From NCBI RefSeq assembly GCF_934307085.1, contig NZ_CAKRCF010000045.1, positions 1 through 22,741 on the forward strand: a stretch of 22,741 nt of DNA, in the 5' to 3' direction. Both the position numbers and the translations under genes were made by a program. This document shows, one piece after another, positions 18,701 through 22,741 of this stretch; the stretch's first letter is position 1, and each line of letters begins with the position of its first letter. The stretch is from an uncultured Anaerobutyricum sp. GTDB lineage: Bacteria > Bacillota > Clostridia > Lachnospirales > Lachnospiraceae. The notes beneath the pieces are model-generated. The model was not told the origin of the DNA. It saw only the letters and a list, made by a program, of their open reading frames with translations, and ran no database searches.

Positions 18701-19313
18701 CATTCGGATCACATACCTTCAATCCATTTTTAATATCATTTATAGAGACACCATTTTTCTTCAATGCCTTCTCATAATTAATATAAACTTCAGGATATTC
18801 CTTCTTCCATCTACATATAGTGTCTTCTGCAATACTAAAAAAAGTATCCGGCATCAAATTCATTAAATTTTCTCTCTTTAATGCATCATTTAATGCAATC
18901 ATAAAAGAACGACTTACATCATCTGTATTTCCCGAAATAATAACTGGCAAAAAACGTCCTTTCTTATTCCAAACACTTGAAACAATTTCAAATGTCTCTT
19001 CATCAACAATTCTTATCTTTTTTAAAAGGCTCTTTACAATCTCATTGTTTTCTTTTGTACGCTGCATACTCACTATTGCTAAAAGAATCAGTAACAAATG
19101 TGATTTTCCCTTGCCATAAGAACCAATCAATATCGTAGAATGGTCTTTGTTCTTTTTTACAGAACCAACATATCGTTTTAATATATTCAAAGATGACTTT
19201 GTAGGAATATAACTATCAATCTTTTCTTTTTTATTTAAGTTCAAATACAGATTAATAGAATTTCTAAAACTGCCATTTAATTTTACAATCTGGCTTAACT
19301 TTGTAACTGCCAT
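15729..19313 (-). CDS. sspC: SspC-like large P-loop ATPase of the phosphorothioation module
   Basis: A 1194-residue ATPase when started at the ATG at 19313. The frame extends four codons upstream to a GTG at 19325, but an AAAGGTGG site eight bases before the ATG supports the shorter form. Walker A is GSYGKGKS (64-71) and Walker B is IYVVFDE (250-256). YPLSP (392-396) and NRFCGKPFGM (844-853) are shared with the second ATPase of the operon. In Ssp systems SspC is the ATPase that works with the DUF4007 protein to prepare DNA for sulfur insertion. It lacks the SMC/RecN-like coiled-coil layout of DndD. It starts 14 bases after the DUF4007 gene and ends three bases before the desulfurase. Confidence 0.8.
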   Translation of the reverse strand: MAVTKLSQIVKLNGSFRNSINLYLNLNKKEKIDSYIPTKSSLNILKRYVGSVKKNKDHSTILIGSYGKGKSHLLLILLAIVSMQRTKENNEIVKSLLKKIRIVDEETFEIVSSVWNKKGRFLPVIISGNTDDVSRSFMIALNDALKRENLMNLMPDTFFSIAEDTICRWKKEYPEVYINYEKALKKNGVSINDIKNGLKVCDPNALEVFKSVYPSLMGGEQFNPLTGSEVLPMYQSVADKLCEQYGYSGIYVVFDEFSKFIEGQEKHSIGGNMKFLQDMCELANESKDTQIYMTMVAHKSIKEYGAYLSEAVINAFTGIEGRIEEVLFNTSSKNSYELIQNAIETDTSRLAEIPEANKYFGRAKVDEYYKIPAFRSAFTNIDFEEIIVKGCYPLSPVSAYALLNISEKVAQNERTLFTFISKEEPKSMAQYVVEHTFNNEWIVTPDKIYDYFQNLFKKEIGNERVHTEWLNAEYAIAKAKETGKIRMLKTLAVINIINKFDEMPPTEEILKIASGLPNATEILNSLVAKELIYKKETNNCYVFKTRAGASLKSEIKRRRVLKDSVNLSQVFSDVSNNQYILPKRYNNTYSMTRYFRFEYLDVVDFLKLENVDVLLHDGKFQDGKVVALYSLDNSNRTEQIMKKVAELTSYNIIVIYTEKPFAMMDKARDYEIIQNIKSDDKFMKENEILSKELVVMEEDIEKILSDYLENEFEQMGSHITIYYDGDKWVLDENICTSIAVDIVCNHFYSETVVINNELINKQYIKTAPIKKSRKIIMQNILDEGSVESYLSGTSSEATIYRAVMVNSGISSDDKPDNVKKLLGIFKSFFDSCVDEKKSLSILVNRFCGKPFGMRAGVLPILLAYSLSKRNEDIVVYYEDREIALDVDTIINMVDYPTKYSIFISKDSADKDRYLYNLYDLFADKADKNLSGNRIANILTCMQRWYRGLPQVTKNIRKGNEYISNERILKALPKLKNVMQRMDVNAYEVIFEILPNICGYEDYDKTVEFLSILKTKLNGYMDWLLQKVTEVTKDLFRLDGKDDMIHTLKAWYEKQSDVAKHGLYNTFISGFMSCIGDIDTYDEYSVVQKIMKIVTEVHADSWNDDTYNEYVDKLQQLKNDIEAIGSENRKGSCVLSFTGKNGEVIQKYYDPVDSDEGTMFRNIIEDQLESFSDLDVNVRVAILLEMIEKVMRKEE

Positions 19314-19327
19314 GCTTTTATCCACCT

Positions 19328-20188
19328 TTATTTTCTATAATAATCTCTAATAATTTCTATTGGGCTCTTCATATTTTCCGGATATACCATATCCAGTCCT
19401 GCTGTTCTATCCACTCGAATGTATCCCATTGCTTCAAGATTATCCAGATACTTATTAACAGTAACCATTGTCATATTGTATATCGCACCAAGACTTCTTT
19501 CACCAGTTGCTATTGTTTCAATGCTTATAGATTTATTATGACCTAATAAACTGCTTATCTCATATAGCACTAATTCATTGGCTATCCTTCTTAAGTCTGG
19601 TTGAATCTTATAATAGGTCTCATCTTCTTTCTTTATTATTCCAAGTGTGGAAAAAGGCGAAATTATCTTATCCTCTGGATCTTCATTTTTATTATCGCCT
19701 TTTGAATACATATTTAATAACACGTCAATATCATTTTTTAATGAGCTTTCTGTTACTTGTTGCCCAACATAATTAAACAGTTCCTGTTGCATTTTCTTTT
19801 GCATATCAGCTTTGTTGAAAGAATCAACATTAAATCTATTAAAAAACATATACCACACCGTAGCCTGTTCAATGTTTTTAGCAATATTTGAATGAAGTAT
19901 CCATAATGAGAAAATATCTTCCAAATATGGATCATTCATATAAATAATTTCTGCCATATAGGAAAGTATTTCTTTATTACCATCTTTAGCCAACAATCCG
20001 CATGCTTGCATCCAATATCGTATAGACTTAACCATATTAGTACCAACACCTAACATATCTGGACCTTGACTTTCCAAAAATATATGTGTGCCTTTTTCTT
20101 TTGCTACAGCTAATCCCTTATTTATCCAGCCCTCTCTCAGTGGAAATTTTTCATGTCCTTTTAATTTATAAATAACTTTATTTGTCAT
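19328..20188 (-). CDS. sspB: DUF4007 protein, SspB-like nickase candidate
   Basis: A 286-residue DUF4007 protein. The hallmark elements are the N-terminal 'GHEKFPLREGWINKG' (11-25), the 'GVGTNMVKSIRYWMQACGL' helix-turn-helix-like segment (47-65), 'EIIYMNDPYLED' (80-91), and a C-terminal winged-helix-like region, 'VNKYLDNLEAMGYIRVDR' (244-261). In single-strand phosphorothioation (Ssp) systems the DUF4007 member SspB is described as a DNA nickase needed for modification. That function is family knowledge; I cannot point to catalytic residues. The ATG is preceded by AGAAGGA within the end of the sspD-like gene and the two genes are one base apart. A diverged second copy lies at 5209-6030. Confidence 0.85.
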   Translation of the reverse strand: MTNKVIYKLKGHEKFPLREGWINKGLAVAKEKGTHIFLESQGPDMLGVGTNMVKSIRYWMQACGLLAKDGNKEILSYMAEIIYMNDPYLEDIFSLWILHSNIAKNIEQATVWYMFFNRFNVDSFNKADMQKKMQQELFNYVGQQVTESSLKNDIDVLLNMYSKGDNKNEDPEDKIISPFSTLGIIKKEDETYYKIQPDLRRIANELVLYEISSLLGHNKSISIETIATGERSLGAIYNMTMVTVNKYLDNLEAMGYIRVDRTAGLDMVYPENMKSPIEIIRDYYRK

Positions 20189-20189
20189 G

Positions 20190-21941
20190 TTATCCTTCTC
20201 TCTTAATGGTAAGCACTTTTCTTACGTAACAGCCTGCATTAAAATGATTAACGCACTCTGTACATCTCTTACATTTTTGATCATCAATTTTATATGATAT
20301 GCTACCATCTTCCATTTCTTTGATTTTTATTGCACTATGTTTGCAAACACTTTCACAAGCTTTACAGCCTATACACATCTGATATTTAGTAAGCTGACAC
20401 TGAATTTTTCCTTCAGCAACCTTCAAGCTTGTTGCACCAGCTAATCTTTCATTTTTAATCGTTACCTTTAATTTGGTTGAGCCAATTCTTCCTTGCAATA
20501 CAAGAACCACATTTCCCTTTTTATCAAGTATATAAACCTCACCTAATCTCTCATTTCCTAATTGGGTATTGATATACCCAAAAGGTTTGAATAACTCATA
20601 GAACTCTTTCGTAATGGGTTTCTGCAATTCATAATTAAATGCATTGTCTTCCGTTGCACACGGCTCATATGAAATAATTGATCTCTCTGCAATATCTATT
20701 CCATTTCCACCTTGTCGTGCTTTCCAACCACCCTCATCAACATATTCTTCAGGATCTGGTTTATCTATTTTCTTAGCAAAATCAACTAAAATTTTTCTCC
20801 AATGCACATACTGTTCATACATATGCACCTTTGATAAAAATTCTGACCAAGAACCATTATTAGGACAACACCAACATCCTACTCTTGAATAACCAAGACG
20901 ATAAGCATCATTAAAGTCTATTCCAGTTGTTAAAATATAAAGCCATACATCAAAATCTGTCCACTCTATAATAGGTGCAGCTACTGTTTGTTTTGTAATC
21001 TTAGGGCTCTTACTTTCTCTATCATATTTGCTTCTACTTAATGATTCATTATGCCGTATTCCCTGAAACGATAAAATATTAGTTTTATTTTTAAATGCTG
21101 ATGCAATAGTTTGTGTTATCGCTCCTGTTTTAAAAACAGTACAGCACCATCTCATAACACGACTTGGTGGTCCAATTTGTTCACATAGAGTTTCAAAATT
21201 CTTTTCATAATTTTTTGCTAGAAGTACCCTATGCTCTCTTGCAAATCTCTTTTTGTATTCGTATGTCAAAGGAAACTCTAATGTTGTATCTCCAAAAATA
21301 TGGTATACTTTATTCGATGAAAACGCTCTTCTTACTATATCTGATGTAACCGTAGAGTCCTTTCCTCCACTAAAAGATACAAACATATCCTCTAAGGAAT
21401 ACCTTTCTTTATATCCCTGTACAAAACTAATTGCCTCATCTGTAACTTCATTATATCTGTTCTCATTTGCTTGAATAAATCTGCTAACAATTTTATCAAA
21501 CTTTGAGTAGTCAATTTGAGCTGAGTATTCATCATATTTTTTCTTAATTTTTTGAATTTCATCTAATGTTTTACCATTGAAATCCTTTATAGAAACCTGT
21601 ATTTTTTCACCATCTATAAAGTAAAAATTTGTATTATTCCATACTGATAACTCTTCAAAACACAGCGGATCATCTTTCTCTAAAAGAATCGCAAGTAATA
21701 TTTTTTCTTCTGGAAATACAGGTCGTATATCAGTTGCAATATACTTTCCTTTTTCTCCACATAAAGGGCAACTTCCTTCATAAATTGGGACATTACATTG
21801 TTTACACCAATACAATGTAGTAGACATTACAGGCTTTTCATTGCATTGAATTCTTTCACCTGTAAATTCATCTATATCCCATTCCATACATTTTCCAAGA
21901 GGTACCTTGCACATATGCCGTGGGCAAACAAGTTCTCTCAT
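20190..21941 (-). CDS. sspD: DndC/SspD-like PAPS-reductase-family enzyme with C-terminal 2x[4Fe-4S] ferredoxin domain
   Basis: A 583-residue multidomain enzyme. The N-terminal part has a zinc-ribbon-like pair, C46-x2-C49 and C58-x2-C61. The PP-loop ATP pyrophosphatase domain carries SGGKDS (191-196), the family signature for adenylating a phosphate oxygen. Cysteines at 266/267 ('RWCC') and 356/358/359 ('GCWCCP') could hold the Fe-S cluster seen in DndC-type proteins. The C-terminus is ferredoxin-like: C523-x2-C526-x2-C529-x3-C533 and C557-x2-C560-x2-C563-x7-C571. The likely role is to activate the DNA backbone and exchange oxygen for sulfur from the desulfurase, with built-in electron transfer. 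The ATG overlaps the regulator's stop (ATGA) after AGGAGGA. Confidence 0.88.
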   Translation of the reverse strand: MRELVCPRHMCKVPLGKCMEWDIDEFTGERIQCNEKPVMSTTLYWCKQCNVPIYEGSCPLCGEKGKYIATDIRPVFPEEKILLAILLEKDDPLCFEELSVWNNTNFYFIDGEKIQVSIKDFNGKTLDEIQKIKKKYDEYSAQIDYSKFDKIVSRFIQANENRYNEVTDEAISFVQGYKERYSLEDMFVSFSGGKDSTVTSDIVRRAFSSNKVYHIFGDTTLEFPLTYEYKKRFAREHRVLLAKNYEKNFETLCEQIGPPSRVMRWCCTVFKTGAITQTIASAFKNKTNILSFQGIRHNESLSRSKYDRESKSPKITKQTVAAPIIEWTDFDVWLYILTTGIDFNDAYRLGYSRVGCWCCPNNGSWSEFLSKVHMYEQYVHWRKILVDFAKKIDKPDPEEYVDEGGWKARQGGNGIDIAERSIISYEPCATEDNAFNYELQKPITKEFYELFKPFGYINTQLGNERLGEVYILDKKGNVVLVLQGRIGSTKLKVTIKNERLAGATSLKVAEGKIQCQLTKYQMCIGCKACESVCKHSAIKIKEMEDGSISYKIDDQKCKRCTECVNHFNAGCYVRKVLTIKREG

Positions 21942-22174
21942 GACACTTCCTCCTGTTTTTTTTCTGTCTCCTCTATCCTAACAGCATCACATATATCGCC
22001 AAAATTACAATCAAAATATTCACAGATACGAAGAAGTGTGTTCATTGATACTTCTTCTCCTTTATTCAATTTGGTCATAGTTCCAGTAGACAATTCTAAT
22101 TGTTCTCTAAACTTCTGTTTGGAAATTTCCTTTTCAGCCAACATAACCCATAATTTTTTATAGCTAACCTTCAT
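21938..22174 (-). CDS. XRE/Cro-type helix-turn-helix regulator
   Basis: A 78-residue protein that is almost entirely one Cro/C1-type helix-turn-helix domain. 'KQKFREQLELSTGTMTKLNK' (19-38) supplies the first helices and the recognition helix, 'EVSMNTLLRICEYFDCNFGDI' (40-60) the remainder. A short acidic, Glu-rich tail follows. It is the first gene of the defence operon, and its stop overlaps the start of the sspD-like gene by four bases. It most likely represses or tunes its own promoter at 22227-22255 (inference). The start ATG has AGAGAGG about seven bases upstream and a leader of roughly 45 bases after the promoter. It is not DndB, the usual regulator of dnd operons, which is much larger. 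Confidence 0.88.
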   Translation of the reverse strand: MKVSYKKLWVMLAEKEISKQKFREQLELSTGTMTKLNKGEEVSMNTLLRICEYFDCNFGDICDAVRIEETEKKQEEVS

Positions 22175-22226
22175 TCAATTACCTCTCTAGAATTTAAGTC
22201 TCAAATATGTACAAAGCTCCATGATT

Positions 22227-22255
22227 ATTATATCATTTCAATTCTTTCAAGGCAA
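22227..22255 (-). promoter_or_regulatory. strong extended -10 promoter of the defence operon
   Basis: On the minus strand, TTGCCT (22255-22250) is followed by exactly 17 bases and a perfect TATAAT (22232-22227). TG lies one base before the TATAAT, giving an extended -10 element. This is a classic housekeeping-sigma promoter. Transcription should start near 22220, about 45 bases before the regulator's ATG. No comparable promoter was noticed inside the operon, where gene junctions are very short, so this probably drives all ten genes. Confidence 0.85.
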
Positions 22256-22279
22256 CATTTCGTTTTGCATCAGTGTATA

Positions 22280-22303
22280 AAAATCGCACATGTATGCGAT
22301 TTT
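22280..22303. repeat. 9-bp inverted repeat AAAATCGCA/TGCGATTTT upstream of the operon promoter
   Basis: Perfect arms at 22280-22288 and 22295-22303 with a 6-base centre (CATGTA). On the minus strand it reads as a hairpin followed by TTTTT, so it could be a weak bidirectional terminator insulating the operon from the HIRAN gene. It lies 25 bases upstream of the -35 element, so it could also be an operator for the XRE regulator. The sequence alone does not decide between these. Confidence 0.55.
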
Positions 22304-22375
22304 CATTTATTCTCTAATCATTTTCGTTTTCAAAATACTATTTTCTCAATTATTTCCCATTTATTTTATAGAAAT

Positions 22376-22411
22376 ATACAGATAGAACCACTATATTTGC
22401 CCTATCTGTAT
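22376..22411 (-). terminator. possible terminator hairpin after the HIRAN gene
   Basis: A perfect 10-bp inverted repeat, ATACAGATAG/CTATCTGTAT, with arms 22376-22385 and 22402-22411 and a 16-base loop. It starts seven bases after the HIRAN-gene stop codon. Its position fits a transcription terminator, but the stem is AT-rich and the downstream tail (ATTTCTATAAAA) is only moderately T-rich. The second inverted repeat downstream, with a better T-run, may do the terminating. The rest of the 244-base gap (22175-22418) holds the operon promoter and leader. Confidence 0.45.
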
Positions 22412-22418
22412 CTAGATA

Positions 22419-22741
22419 TTATAACTCTTTATCCATTTCTTTTAGCTGTTTATTCATCTCTATATCAGTAATTCTACACACAACTCCACCATCAACTACA
22501 AACACAACCTTTCCTTTCGCCTTATCTCCTATCTTGTCATACAATCTACCAGCACTCATAGATTCACCCTTTACAGTAAATGGACTGTTAGCCACATATC
22601 CTATCTTTCCAAGTCCCTTCACCTTTAATTGTATTGCTTCCTTGTCATACTCATTATCTGGCTTTTTTTCAAGTTTGACTTTCATTCCTTTTTCCATAAA
22701 ATCACTGCCAAAATAATGGCTGCAACCTGCTATTGTAAAAT
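22419..22741 (-). CDS. HIRAN-domain protein, 5' end beyond the window
   Basis: The frame has an ATG at 22697 (92 codons) but stays open to the window edge. Those extra codons read FTIAGCSHYFGSDF, which matches the first strand of a HIRAN domain ('G..HY.G'), before 'GMKVKLEKKPDNEYDKEAI' and 'GKIGYVANS'. The true start is therefore probably outside the window and the ATG at 22697 is internal. HIRAN domains bind DNA ends or stalled forks when fused to helicases such as HLTF or Rad5; small free-standing bacterial versions are common in Firmicutes with unclear roles. It ends 244 bases before the XRE gene, with its own hairpin, so it is probably not part of the operon. Confidence 0.8.
   Translation of the reverse strand, partial: FTIAGCSHYFGSDFMEKGMKVKLEKKPDNEYDKEAIQLKVKGLGKIGYVANSPFTVKGESMSAGRLYDKIGDKAKGKVVFVVDGGVVCRITDIEMNKQLKEMDKEL

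Noticed and set aside
15729..19313. Assigning the large ATPases to DndD or to a BREX system
   Set aside because: Neither ATPase shows the split Walker A/B with long central coiled coil expected of DndD. BREX would need a PglX/BrxX methylase, PglZ and BrxL or equivalent, none of which is present. The sulfur genes next door fit an Ssp-type module better.
22280..22411. CRISPR-like or mobile-element end repeats
   Set aside because: The two inverted repeats differ in sequence, each occurs once, and no matching copy was seen at the left border, so they are neither a CRISPR array nor terminal repeats.
22265..22471. Plus-strand 68-codon frame in the right intergenic region
   Set aside because: It overlaps the operon upstream region and the end of the HIRAN gene, lacks a ribosome binding site, and covers both inverted repeats.

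Overview
The window looks like chromosomal DNA from a low-GC, Gram-positive anaerobe, probably a clostridial or Lachnospiraceae-type Firmicute. Supporting signs are the very AT-rich coding, strong AGGAGG-type ribosome binding sites, a ferredoxin-bearing enzyme, and small neighbours (PNPOx-fold, DUF4186, VOC) typical of that group. The genus cannot be fixed from the sequence alone. Every credible gene lies on the minus strand, so the biology reads from high to low coordinates.

Right edge (22741 to about 22180): the 3' part of a HIRAN-domain gene, whose frame stays open past the window edge. It is followed by two inverted repeats and then by a very good extended -10 promoter (TTGCCT, 17-nt spacer, TGATATAAT).

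Centre (22174 to 958): one tightly packed 21-kb operon of ten genes, most joined by overlaps or gaps of 0 to 22 bases. The order is XRE regulator; DndC/SspD-like PAPS-reductase-family sulfur-transfer enzyme with a fused ferredoxin; DUF4007 protein (SspB-like); large P-loop ATPase (SspC-like); cysteine desulfurase (SspA role); DptF; DptG; DptH; a second DUF4007-like protein; and a second giant ATPase. I read this as a DNA phosphorothioation (backbone sulfur) modification module of the Ssp type (A, B, C, D) coupled to a DptFGH (DndFGH-type) restriction module. The desulfurase supplies sulfur and the SspD-like enzyme activates the DNA backbone and delivers the sulfur. The DUF4007 protein and its ATPase open or nick DNA, and DptFGH attacks DNA lacking the mark. 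The canonical dndB, dndD and dndE genes and the effector sspE are absent.

The most unusual part is the tail of the operon. It carries a second, diverged DUF4007 plus ATPase pair (B' and C', 6030 to 958), colinear in several motifs with the first pair and placed after the restriction genes. An SspABCD plus FGH pairing has been described; a duplicated B'C' pair attached to the restriction end is, as far as I know, not characterised. DptH also shows a PD-(D/E)xK-like nuclease signature in its middle and a HerA-type motor at its C-terminus.

Left edge (855 to 1): three small ordinary genes (PNPOx-fold, DUF4186, and the truncated start of a VOC/glyoxalase gene) of visibly higher GC. They look like host backbone next to an acquired defence island. 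No transposase, integrase, tRNA, rRNA or CRISPR array was seen.
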